Of a stretch of DNA of 61,808 bases, positions 52,238 through 59,137 are shown piece by piece. This stretch comes from Clostridia bacterium (GTDB lineage: Bacteria; Bacillota; Clostridia; Oscillospirales; CAG-272), in the NCBI GenBank assembly GCA_017502975.1, contig JAFVTV010000004.1:1-61808 (forward strand). Direction: 5' to 3'. Each line of letters starts with the position of its first letter. Positions within the stretch are counted from its first letter, which is position 1. The notes beneath the pieces were generated by a model that saw nothing but the letters and a program-made list of their open reading frames with translations, had not been told where the DNA came from and did not search any database. A program made the position numbers and the translations under genes.

Positions 52238-52268
52238 ATTATAGGGTTTTACCTTAGGTCAAAGTCAA
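52238..52268 (-). promoter_or_regulatory. MerR-type promoter and operator of the receptor gene
   Basis: Minus strand: TTGACT (52268-52263), 19-bp spacer, TATAAT (52243-52238). The spacer holds TTGACCT-A-AGGTAAA (52262-52248), a dyad with 6 of 7 matching pairs. A long spacer with a central dyad is characteristic of MerR-activated promoters. Confidence 0.8.
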
Positions 52269-52319
52269 GAGTTTTTTGAAAAATTTTGCTCAGATCCAAG
52301 CCACGCCCCTCAAGCGTTG

Positions 52320-53534
52320 TTATTTCTTGGCGCTAAGCCCCGCAATTTGATAATAAAATGCCTCAAGCTCCTTGCTTGTCATCAAGCGGGGCACGGGATA
52401 CAGCGGATTTGCCTCACGTGCCGCATGCTTGGCAAGCGCGGGGATATCCCCCTCCTCAATACCCGAAATAACGGCAGGTATCTGCATGCTTGCATTTAAA
52501 GCCTTCACGGCTTCCACAAATTTTTCCGCCCCAACCGTGTGGCTATCATCCGCGGTGCATACACCTGCGGCAATGCCAAGACGGTGCAGCTTTTTGTGCA
52601 CACTCTTGCCGTAGCCCGCAAGCACGTGCGGCATAATCACGGCGTTGGCAAGCCCGTGCGGGGTATCGTATTTTCCTCCAAGAGAATGCGCAATGGCGTG
52701 TATATACCCGACATAGGACATTGAAAACGCAACCCCTGCCTTGTATGCGGCATGCAGCATATTTTCACGCGCAACGGTATCCTGCCCATTGGTATATGCT
52801 TTTTCTATGTTTTCAAACACAAGTGCCGTGGCATCAAGCGCCAGACGCCTTGTTTTTCTGCACGTGGCGCGCCCGATATAAGCCTCCACTGCGTGGGTCA
52901 GTGCATCCATACCCGTGGTGGCGGTGAGGTGCGGCGGCATGGAATAGGTAAGCGCGGCATCAAGCACGGCATACTGCGGGATCAGGGGAAAACTCATGAT
53001 CGCATACTTATGCCGCGTTTTTTCATCCGTAATAACAGCGGCAAGCGTCACCTCACTGCCCGTGCCCGCCGTTGTGGGAATGGCGATGAGCAAGGGGATC
53101 TTGCGAAGCACCTTCATCACGCCCGCTAACCTGTTTAACTGCCTTTTGGGGTACGCAACACGCGCGCCGATCCCCTTTGCGCAGTCCATCACAGACCCAC
53201 CACCAATGGCAATCAGGGTATCACAACCGTTTTCGTGATACATTTGGAGTGCCTCTTCTACATTTGCCACCGTGGGGTTGGGTTGCGTTTTATCATAGAT
53301 AGCATAGCGGATGCCCTGCTTTTGCAGCACTTGCTCAATGGGAGCGATCATACCCCTCTTGGCACTTCCCGCGCTTGTTACGATCAATGCCGAAGCCACA
53401 CCGCGCGCCCAAAACACATCTCCCAATGCATCAACAGAGGAAAGGATCCTCGGCTCCCTGTACGGAAGCACAGGAAGCACCGCACGAAATGCAAACTGCA
53501 CCGCGCGGCATACAATCTTTTTCAGTATAAACAT
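52320..53534 (-). CDS. Iron-containing alcohol dehydrogenase
   Basis: Group III (Fe-ADH) dehydrogenase, 404 aa. NAD-binding GGGSVMDCAKGIG (~103), IPTTAGTGSEVT (~140), and metal ligands in MDALTHAVEAYIG (~200) and HAIAHSLGGKYDTPHG (~270), each containing the expected Asp and His. The first ~35 residues (MFILKKIVCRAVQF and on) form a basic/hydrophobic extension that is longer than usual. Lies between the receptor gene and the lipoprotein gene on the same strand. The substrate is unknown; butanol- or lactaldehyde-type alcohols are options. Confidence 0.9.
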   Translation of the reverse strand: MFILKKIVCRAVQFAFRAVLPVLPYREPRILSSVDALGDVFWARGVASALIVTSAGSAKRGMIAPIEQVLQKQGIRYAIYDKTQPNPTVANVEEALQMYHENGCDTLIAIGGGSVMDCAKGIGARVAYPKRQLNRLAGVMKVLRKIPLLIAIPTTAGTGSEVTLAAVITDEKTRHKYAIMSFPLIPQYAVLDAALTYSMPPHLTATTGMDALTHAVEAYIGRATCRKTRRLALDATALVFENIEKAYTNGQDTVARENMLHAAYKAGVAFSMSYVGYIHAIAHSLGGKYDTPHGLANAVIMPHVLAGYGKSVHKKLHRLGIAAGVCTADDSHTVGAEKFVEAVKALNASMQIPAVISGIEEGDIPALAKHAAREANPLYPVPRLMTSKELEAFYYQIAGLSAKK

Positions 53535-53550
53535 AAAGCACCCTTAGGCA

Positions 53551-53585
53551 ACCTGCCCGATATGCAATAAGCATATCGGGCAGGT
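53551..53585 (-). terminator. Terminator of the lipoprotein gene
   Basis: ACCTGCCCGATATGC pairs with GCATATCGGGCAGGT around a 5-nt loop, 12 nt after the lipoprotein stop and ~17 nt before the alcohol dehydrogenase start. Confidence 0.85.
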
Positions 53586-53597
53586 GCTGAAAATTAT

Positions 53598-54365
53598 TTA
53601 CTGCAAATCAGGGATAACGGTAGTGCCGTAATCGATAAAGGATATGGTATTGTCAAAAGTCATCTCTATGTCGCTATCCTCATCGGTCCTTACGTAGGAA
53701 TACTTCATCTCAACCAACTTGCCGTTTTCAAATCGGAGCGTTGCATCAGAAGGCTCGGATTCATCCCAAGGAACTGAAATCTTTTCCTTGGCACGGTATA
53801 CCTTTGCCTCAGCATCATAGGTAAAGTCATCGTAATCAAACAACTCAATGATATCGGCTATAGATTCCGCAGGATCCTCTTCGGAGATCTCTTCCTCGGT
53901 CGTACCTGCTATCGTTGCACTCATATAAACAGCGTCCTTCGTGAATTTCAAGACCATAGTGCTCTTCATCTCTACACCAACCGTTGGCACAAGAGTGAGC
54001 ATTTCTATATCCATTGTGAAGTTTTTAAACTCACTGGGATGGATAACGGCATTCCATTCTTGCTTCGTCATGCCACCAAAGGCTTCCTTCTCGGTTTTCG
54101 TGTGCGCGCAAACCGTGCAGGTATAGGTCTTTACACCGTCTGCCTCTTGGGTAGGCTTTGTGGTAACCTTTCCGTTATCCCACGTGTGGGCAGCCTTATC
54201 GGATATTTGAACGCACTCCTCTCCCGTACACGCATGCCAGTGATGGGTATCATCCTGCGACCACTCGGTTGCAAAAACGCACTCATGCTCGCCACACGAG
54301 GAAAGCACAAAAAGTCCTGAAAACAGCAACGCAACGGTGAGTAAAAGTGTCAAAGATCTTTTCAT
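53598..54365 (-). CDS. Lipoprotein with Cys-rich module
   Basis: Secreted lipoprotein, 255 aa. The ATG at 54365 (MKRSLTLLLTVALLFSGLFV) follows GAGGAG; lipobox LSSC at residues ~21-24. After the acylated Cys comes a Cys/His/Trp module: ECVFATEWSQDDTHHWHACT, GEECVQI, then YTCTVCAHTKTE, related in style to the Cys repeats of the receptor. The C-terminal part (~110-255) is beta-rich with STMVLKFTKDAVYMSATIAG and ends DNTISFIDYGTTVIPDLQ. No enzyme motif. Its gene begins just after the decayed MerR relic and has its own consensus promoter. It may be an envelope partner of the receptor; this is inferred from position. Confidence 0.8.
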   Translation of the reverse strand: MKRSLTLLLTVALLFSGLFVLSSCGEHECVFATEWSQDDTHHWHACTGEECVQISDKAAHTWDNGKVTTKPTQEADGVKTYTCTVCAHTKTEKEAFGGMTKQEWNAVIHPSEFKNFTMDIEMLTLVPTVGVEMKSTMVLKFTKDAVYMSATIAGTTEEEISEEDPAESIADIIELFDYDDFTYDAEAKVYRAKEKISVPWDESEPSDATLRFENGKLVEMKYSYVRTDEDSDIEMTFDNTISFIDYGTTVIPDLQ

Positions 54366-54408
54366 AATTTTATCTCCTCTCTCGATTTTGTTGAGGTTTC
54401 TATATTTC

Positions 54409-54438
54409 ATTATAGCATGTCACAACGACAAATGTCAA
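54409..54438 (-). promoter_or_regulatory. Promoter of the lipoprotein gene
   Basis: Minus strand: TTGACA (54438-54433), 18-bp spacer, TATAAT (54414-54409). Perfect boxes. Confidence 0.85.
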
Positions 54439-54470
54439 GAATTCAACTGCGCCCCCTCGCAACTCGCATG

Positions 54471-54616
54471 AACCTCGAGATCGGTCTCGGGGAAAAGCAA
54501 AAGATTTTTTTCCAAGACAGTTCTCCCTATAAAAGGGGGGGCAGTTTTCCTTCAATACAGAATCTTACCGTACTGTCGACAAGTCCGCACCTCTCATAAA
54601 TTTCCTTTATCTTCAC
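54471..54616 (-). pseudogene. Decayed MerR head related to the receptor at 48715-52215
   Basis: From GTG 54616 the frame reads (M)KIKEIYERCGLVDSTVRFCI and then EGKLPPLL before a stop, against KIKEICEKTGLTDRTVRF in the intact gene. A run of seven C breaks the frame; in the next frame PPFYRENCLGKKSFAF continues the match to APFYTENYLGRKSFDF, and a second C-run shift gives PETDLE against SEQDLQ. Homology then ends ~33 nt before the lipoprotein promoter; nothing of the membrane or repeat regions remains. SD GAGGAGGTG and MerR-type promoter are intact. It is a truncated, frameshifted paralogue. Confidence 0.8.
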
Positions 54617-54648
54617 AAAACACCTCCTCATGGAGTCGGTTTTTCTCA

Positions 54649-54679
54649 ATAATACGCTTTTACCTAAGGTAAAAGTCAA
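54649..54679 (-). promoter_or_regulatory. MerR-type promoter and operator of the decayed copy
   Basis: Minus strand: TTGACT (54679-54674), 19-bp spacer, TATTAT (54654-54649). The spacer carries a perfect dyad CTTTTACCT-A-AGGTAAAAG (54657-54675), better than at the intact gene. It may still bind the intact regulator. Confidence 0.8.
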
Positions 54680-54967
54680 TAGTTTTTTTAAAAATTTTGC
54701 CGCGCGGCGCATGCCGCGCCACGCGAGCAAAAAGAAAAGGCCACCCGGTCGGGTGGTCTTTTCTTTTGGGTAGATCCAAGTGCTTTATGGTGCTTTCTTT
54801 AAGCTTCGCCGTGCTTTTCTTACTCTCTTTTTTTGATCTTTTATAATATCTATCACGATTGATTTTTACATTCTATTTTTACGGTTAGATTTTTATTGGA
54901 AAGCCTAATTAAAAGAAAACGTACTAAGGTTTAGCAGGCAATTATAGCAATTTTGCGTGCTGTTCTC
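54680..54967. other. Intergenic region with a terminator
   Basis: AAAAGAAAAGGCCACCC pairs with GGGTGGTCTTTTCTTTT (54729-54767), a strong hairpin with T-runs at both sides. From 54768 to 54967 the sequence is AT-rich and I see no gene or RNA. Confidence 0.65.
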
Positions 54968-55522
54968 TCACAGCATCGTTTCATCGTAAACGGCTCTTAC
55001 ACCGCCGATAAACTTGGGGCGCGTGCGCGCCGCAACCACAAGCGCTTCTCCAATGCGGTTGTTTTCAAGCCTTACGGGAACTGCCACCCTTTTGAGGTGC
55101 ATGCCAATGAGCGTAAAGCCGATATCTATGCCTGCATCGGCTTTTATTTCTTCTACCACAACAGGGTCTTGCAGCATGGCATACGCCTGCGTTGCCATAG
55201 AGCCGCCCGCCTTGGGCTGCGGAACCGCGTTAACGATCTCAAGCCCGGCGGCTGCCGCACGCTCGATCACAATGGCACGGTTCAGATGCTCACAGCACTG
55301 CACTGCAAGATAGATGCCATTTTCCTTTGCATAATCCAAAAATGCACCAAAGACCTCTGCCGCCACCGCGGGCACCGAATTGGTGCCGATTTTCGCACCC
55401 ACGATCTCGCTTGTCGAGCAACCGATCACCAAAATACTGCCTCGCTTTAAATTCGCCTTCTCTGCAATTTCCGCTATCACCGAGCGCGCCTCTTGGTATA
55501 ACGTTTTTTCTCCGAACTCCAT
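54968..55522 (-). CDS. ywlG: TIGR01440/DUF436 family protein (YwlG)
   Basis: Conserved Firmicutes protein of unknown function, 184 aa. The ATG at 55522 (MEFGEKTLYQEARSVIAEIA) is chosen because the promoter at 55554-55582 lies just upstream, ruling out earlier in-frame ATGs. Family features: LVIGCSTSEIVGAKIGTNS (~40), GIYLAVQCCEHLNRAIVIER (~80), VNAVPQPKAGGSMATQAYA (~115) and GMHLKRVAVPVRL. Conserved Cys/His residues suggest an enzyme, but no reaction is established. Monocistronic. Confidence 0.9.
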   Translation of the reverse strand: MEFGEKTLYQEARSVIAEIAEKANLKRGSILVIGCSTSEIVGAKIGTNSVPAVAAEVFGAFLDYAKENGIYLAVQCCEHLNRAIVIERAAAAGLEIVNAVPQPKAGGSMATQAYAMLQDPVVVEEIKADAGIDIGFTLIGMHLKRVAVPVRLENNRIGEALVVAARTRPKFIGGVRAVYDETML

Positions 55523-55553
55523 AGCACTACACCATCCTTGCTTTGATAAAACC

Positions 55554-55582
55554 ATTATAGCACAAACGCCACCCTTTGTAAA
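55554..55582 (-). promoter_or_regulatory. Promoter of ywlG
   Basis: Minus strand: TTTACA (55582-55577), 17-bp spacer, TATAAT (55559-55554). Confidence 0.8.
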
Positions 55583-55761
55583 TAGCACCCCATGAGTGTG
55601 ATCCTGCGTTTGCGGAGCAAAACGAAAAAGCCCGAATATGTGCATATTCGAAAGAATCAACACCCTTATTCACACATTACAAGACAAAATATGGTATACT
55701 AAGAAAAAAGGTTGTAAGATTTTCTTTTCTTCGGAGTCTTATAAGTGAAGGAGGTGATGGC

Positions 55762-56271
55762 GTGACAGATTTTGAGCAGCTGTACAATACATATTTCAAC
55801 GATGTATACTTGTATATCCTGCGGCTTTCGGGAAACGAACATATGGCCGAAGAAATAACAAGTGATACCTTCTTCAAAGCAATGAAATCGATCGACAGCT
55901 TCCGCGGCGATTGTGACGTGCGCGTTTGGCTTTGCCAAATAGCAAAAAACTGTTATTATTCCTATACAAAGAAAAGCAATCGAACAGAACACATTGACGA
56001 AGCCAAAATGCAGGAGATACCCGACCTCGCCCCAAGCGTGGCAGAGGAGTGTGCCCGACGTGACGAGATCGAGCGAATACAAAAAGCTTTGCACAATGTT
56101 AGTGAGCCATACAAGGAAGTATTTCTGTGGCGTGTGTATGCACAGCTCTCGTTCAAGCAGATTGCCGGGATCTTCGGCAAGACCGAGAATTGGGCTTGCG
56201 TCACCTATCACCGAGCGCGAAAAATGATTAAAGAAAGATTGGAGGGCAAGAACGGTGAAAACGGAATGTAG
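55762..56271 (+). CDS. ECF-type RNA polymerase sigma factor
   Basis: Sigma-70 family ECF factor, 169 aa, starting with GTG at 55762 after AAGGAGGTGA. Region 2: MTDFEQLYNTYFNDVYLYIL and AEEITSDTFFKAMKSIDSFR, then DVRVWLCQIAKNCYYSYTKK (2.3-2.4). Region 4: VFLWRVYAQLSFKQIAGIFG and TENWACVTYHRARKMIKERL. Overlaps the anti-sigma gene by 17 nt. It probably directs transcription of its own operon in response to an envelope signal; the target promoter is not known. A -10-like TATACT lies near 55695 without a clear -35. Confidence 0.92.
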   Translation: MTDFEQLYNTYFNDVYLYILRLSGNEHMAEEITSDTFFKAMKSIDSFRGDCDVRVWLCQIAKNCYYSYTKKSNRTEHIDEAKMQEIPDLAPSVAEECARRDEIERIQKALHNVSEPYKEVFLWRVYAQLSFKQIAGIFGKTENWACVTYHRARKMIKERLEGKNGENGM

Positions 56272-56809
56272 TGTAACAAAAGACCTGCTCCCACTTTACA
56301 TTGAAAACATGGTCAGCACAGAAACGGCGCAGTATATAAACGAGCATCTGAAAGGTTGTGACGAATGTCAAAGAGAGCTTGTAAATTTGAAAGAGGGCGC
56401 GGAGCTATCAACGGTCGAAACAAAGCCTGTTCAAATGTCTGATGATGCAAAGTCTTTCAAGAAAATGATGAAACGTATGAACAAACAGTTTTATTCTATT
56501 GCTTATGCCGCGCTCATATTTTTAATTTTCCTTGGCTTCGGGTGGACTGCAGGCAATAACCTCATGTACAATAGCTTGATTATGCCGGTCGTTGGCATTT
56601 TTGGATATTATGTATTCAAATGGAAAGCGGTTTATAAAGTACCCGTGTTGTTGCTTTTCATCGACCTTGCCATATTCGCTTTTCAACTTGTGGAGTTAGG
56701 CTTTGCGGATACGCTTATGTGGACCGTGTTGTATGCCATCTTTGTCCTCATCGGAGTGACGATCGCTTTTCTCTTACATTACGCCCTTCGGAAGGAGGAT
56801 AAAAAATGA
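56255..56809 (+). CDS. Anti-sigma factor, zinc-finger (zf-HC2) membrane protein
   Basis: Membrane anti-sigma factor, 184 aa. GTG start at 56255 with GGAGGG 8 nt upstream. N-terminal HxxxCxxC zinc motif INEHLKGCDECQRELV (~28-43) binds the sigma factor. A linker (~50-80) leads to three to four helices: IAYAALIFLIFLGFGWTAGN, LIMPVVGIFGYYVFKW, VLLLFIDLAIFAFQLVELGF, LMWTVLYAIFVLIGVTIAFL. Overlaps the sigma gene by 17 nt and the next gene by 4 nt. No extracytoplasmic sensor of its own; the third gene may supply it. Confidence 0.9.
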   Translation: MKTECSVTKDLLPLYIENMVSTETAQYINEHLKGCDECQRELVNLKEGAELSTVETKPVQMSDDAKSFKKMMKRMNKQFYSIAYAALIFLIFLGFGWTAGNNLMYNSLIMPVVGIFGYYVFKWKAVYKVPVLLLFIDLAIFAFQLVELGFADTLMWTVLYAIFVLIGVTIAFLLHYALRKEDKK

Positions 56810-57624
56810 GAAAACGGATTCTAAAAATATCATCTCTATGTTTGGCTATTGTTTTGATCGTCGGGGTTTGTTGGTTCGCAAATGGGCTTGTGGGTAATCC
56901 CATTTCAAAAATGGTGGCTCGACACACAGCAGAAAAGCACCTTGAAGCAACCTATCCTAATACCGATTATACGATAGAAGAGGTATCCTATAGCTTTAAG
57001 GACGGCGGATATTACGCTCACATCGTATCCCCCAGCAGCATGGATGGTCATTTTACATTGCGGATCTCCATGTTTGGCAAGTTAAGATATGATGATTACA
57101 GCTCACGCGTTGAGGGACACGGAAATGTGGCGAACAGATTGTTTTTTGAGTACCGTGAAATGGTGGATACCGTTCTTGGCAGCCGATCTTATCCTTACAC
57201 CGTATCTATGGGGTACGGTGACTTGGAATTTGAGCGCGAGGTCGGTACGGAAGCGGTGGAAGGCGCCATCAAGAGAAGTGAGCTTGTCAACGACAGATTT
57301 TATAACGTAGGCGAGTTAGGAGCTAAAAACGGAAAGCTCGTACTGTATATCGACAGCGACACCGTAACCAACGAAAAGGCAGCCGAAATACTGTTAAAAA
57401 CAAAGGAATTATTAGATCGATCGGGCATTTCATTCTATTCCGTACATTTTGTGCTGAGATATCCCCCCATCGATCCCGAAAAATCCTACCAGCGCCCCGA
57501 AGGGGAGATAAATCTTAAAGATTTCCTTTATACCGATATATACGAAGATGGAATAATGGAACGTATCGAAAAATGTGCTGAAGATACAAGAAATTACTAT
57601 AATGAAAAAGATGAGGCAAAATAA
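56806..57624 (+). CDS. YfjL-like membrane-anchored protein
   Basis: 272-aa protein starting MRKRILKISSLCLAIVLIVG, with one N-terminal membrane helix (~7-27) and an extracytoplasmic remainder. It has the general layout of YfjL-like proteins: a compact alpha/beta N-terminal domain (HTAEKHLEATYPNTDYTIEE, SFKDGGYYAHIVSPSSMDGH) and a C-terminal domain with ELLDRSGISFYSVHFVLRYP. Coupled to the anti-sigma gene by ATGA, so it is probably part of the same signalling unit, perhaps the sensor. Assignment to YfjL is moderate. Confidence 0.65.
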   Translation: MRKRILKISSLCLAIVLIVGVCWFANGLVGNPISKMVARHTAEKHLEATYPNTDYTIEEVSYSFKDGGYYAHIVSPSSMDGHFTLRISMFGKLRYDDYSSRVEGHGNVANRLFFEYREMVDTVLGSRSYPYTVSMGYGDLEFEREVGTEAVEGAIKRSELVNDRFYNVGELGAKNGKLVLYIDSDTVTNEKAAEILLKTKELLDRSGISFYSVHFVLRYPPIDPEKSYQRPEGEINLKDFLYTDIYEDGIMERIEKCAEDTRNYYNEKDEAK

Positions 57625-57664
57625 TAAAATACGGCACGTTCATTACCAAACGCTACCATCACGT

Positions 57665-57780
57665 GCACGGTCTGATGCGACCAAAGGTCGCCCCATGCGC
57701 CTCCTTCGCATGGTTCAAACCCCGCCCACGCGCTCTCGCAAGCAAAACGAAAAAGCACCCCCAAGGGGTGCTTTTTCGTT
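57665..57780 (+). repeat. Interspersed repeat, copy 1 (also terminator of the sigma operon)
   Basis: ~115 bp shared with 60446-60557: GATGCGACCAAAGGTCGCCC, CATGCGCCTCCTTCGCATGG, TTCAAACCCC, then CTCTCGCAAGCAAAACG. It ends in a hairpin AACGAAAAAGCACCCC/GGGGTGCTTTTTCGTT (57746-57780), a perfect 16-bp stem with 3-nt loop, ~120 nt after the YfjL-like stop. The GGTTCAAAC segment resembles a tRNA T-loop but no tRNA folds. Confidence 0.75.
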
Positions 57781-57880
57781 TTGGGGCGTGTGACCGATTT
57801 AGATGCACGGCTTTTTCATTTATCCTCGAGTATACTTTTCCTTCGTCCAACAACCCTTCCACTGATGCATTAAGATATAC

Positions 57881-57908
57881 AAGGGTGCCGCGGTCTCGCG
57901 ACACCCTT
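57881..57908. terminator. Terminator of the SGNH-like gene
   Basis: AAGGGTG pairs with CACCCTT, with inner CGCG/CGCG, just after the minus-strand stop at 57913. Confidence 0.8.
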
Positions 57909-57912
57909 ATTT

Positions 57913-58467
57913 TTATAAGCTTGCTAAACTGAAAACGTCACTCATCGTAATAGGTTTTGTGCGAAAAAAGCAGCTTAATTGCTTGAATCGTGCTCTAAAA
58001 AGAGCATCTTCCGATGGGCTTTTTTCAATGAACTCTATGTATCTGACGGTTTTGTTATCGCACAGACTGCGCATGCCTTGATTGAAGCTCTCGGCAAACG
58101 AGCCGCCACCGGTTAAACCGATCAGGTAGATCATGGCCTTCGGCAGCCTTTGCCGCATGGCCGAGATCAGCCGCGTGTACTCATGGACAGCATTGGGATC
58201 CGACTCGTCCTCTTCACCAAGCGCAACAAACACCTTGCTCGGATGGATCTCCACAACGCAGTCGTCCAGGATCTCGATTGCCTCCTTTACGGTCAAGCCC
58301 TTTATGCTCCGGTTATAGACCGCATTCTCCAGCTTGCATTTGTTGATCAGCTCATATATCGGAAATTCGGACATATACGTGGAGCCGAAAATAACGATCT
58401 CTCCCGGCAGTGTGAGGTCATTGATCTTTTTCATAGCGGTTGCCTTTGCCCGTACGTACTCTTTCAT
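57913..58467 (-). CDS. Degenerate SGNH-like protein
   Basis: 184 aa. The ATG at 58467 (MKEYVRAKATAMKKINDLTL) follows GGAGG. It has the fold pattern of small SGNH hydrolases: IVIFGSTYMSEFPIYELI (block I) and NRSIKGLTVKEAIEILDDCV then SKVFVALGEEDESD (block III). The catalytic residues are replaced: block I GDS or GSS reads G28-S29-T30, with Thr at the nucleophile position, and GxND reads GEED. It may be inactive, or use another mechanism. Co-transcribed with a SemiSWEET-type transporter 4 nt upstream. The SGNH relationship is inferred. Confidence 0.6.
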   Translation of the reverse strand: MKEYVRAKATAMKKINDLTLPGEIVIFGSTYMSEFPIYELINKCKLENAVYNRSIKGLTVKEAIEILDDCVVEIHPSKVFVALGEEDESDPNAVHEYTRLISAMRQRLPKAMIYLIGLTGGGSFAESFNQGMRSLCDNKTVRYIEFIEKSPSEDALFRARFKQLSCFFRTKPITMSDVFSLASL

Positions 58468-58471
58468 TGTT

Positions 58472-58750
58472 TTACCTCCGCAGATTAAAGATTTTTTCAC
58501 GCTTGGCGTTGATAAAGTACAGTCCAAGATCAATGCTTACCACGATCAGATTGATCAAGTAAAGCGCCACCACGTAAGTCAATTGATGATTCACGATCTT
58601 ACCGATAATGCCCGAAATGTATCCGATGATGATAGCAATGATAAAGACTGCGCTTTTGCCTTTTGTGGATCTTGAGCGTATGCTTTTGTATACGGAGATG
58701 GGCCATGACATACCAAAGCATAGGAGCATAATGATTTCGAAGATCTGCAT
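58472..58750 (-). CDS. SemiSWEET-type PQ-loop transporter
   Basis: 92-aa membrane protein with three helices (~4-22, 36-52, 60-82) and a PQ-loop style segment SWPISVYKSIRSRSTKGKS (residues 15-33), matching the half-transporter layout of bacterial SemiSWEET sugar carriers, which work as dimers. The ATG at 58750 (MQIFEIIMLLCFGMSWPISV) has GGGAGG upstream; the longer frame to 58864 runs through a repeat. The PQ dipeptide reads WPI here, as in several clostridial relatives from memory. Operon with the SGNH-like gene, divergent from a LysR regulator. The substrate could be a sugar or short organic acid. Confidence 0.7.
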   Translation of the reverse strand: MQIFEIIMLLCFGMSWPISVYKSIRSRSTKGKSAVFIIAIIIGYISGIIGKIVNHQLTYVVALYLINLIVVSIDLGLYFINAKREKIFNLRR

Positions 58751-58764
58751 TTCTTGTTCCTCCC

Positions 58765-58792
58765 TATAGCCGAAGGAAGCCGAATCCGTACG
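58765..58792 (-). repeat. tRNA-3'-end-like repeat, copy facing the SemiSWEET gene
   Basis: 28 bp that match 59019-59046 in inverted orientation at 25 of 28 positions (plus strand TATAGCCGAAGG, then AAGCCGAATCCGTACG). Lies directly upstream of the SemiSWEET binding site. Confidence 0.65.
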
Positions 58793-59018
58793 GTTTTGGC
58801 GGGTATCTTTTTCCGAATATCTGCGTCGATTGATGAAAATATATCCACATATGATTTCCATCAATCTCCTTGATCTCGAAAAAAATCTATCCTGTCAAAA
58901 CTGCAAAGCACCCGACGGCTTGTGATTTTTAGATGAATTTCGGTGCTTGTCGGTGCAGTAAAGTATAACTTTACAAGACGGCAAGCGCCTCAAGGCGCTA
59001 AAAAGCGCCGCCGCCGGG

Positions 59019-59046
59019 CGTACGGGTTCGACTCCCTTCGGCTATA
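59019..59046 (+). repeat. tRNA-3'-end-like repeat, copy facing the lysR gene
   Basis: CGTACGGGTTCGACTCCC then TTCGGCTATA, inverted partner of 58765-58792. GGGTTCGACTCCC has the look of a T-arm and the following bases of an acceptor end. A GGCGCT/AGCGCC hairpin lies just upstream. With the promoter at 59066-59094 this accounts for most of the 387-bp gap 58751-59137; the rest holds nothing I recognise. Confidence 0.65.
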
Positions 59047-59065
59047 AGATACCATCATTATACTC

Positions 59066-59094
59066 TTGACAAATGCAAAAGTAAAATATATAAT
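59066..59094 (+). promoter_or_regulatory. Consensus promoter of the LysR regulator
   Basis: TTGACA (59066-59071), 17-bp spacer, TATAAT (59089-59094). Both boxes perfect. Confidence 0.88.
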
Positions 59095-59137
59095 TATTAT
59101 CGAAATTATAGGTTTTTCCTATATATACGGAGGAGCT

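Noticed and set aside
53941-54320. Small plus-strand frames opposite the lipoprotein
   Set aside because: Antisense, no binding site, no homology visible.
58917-59046. A complete tRNA gene ending at GGGTTCGACTCCCTTCGGCTA
   Set aside because: No matching 5' acceptor strand, no proper D-arm or seven-base anticodon loop with U33 context; the middle is far too long. Only a T-arm-like fragment is present.
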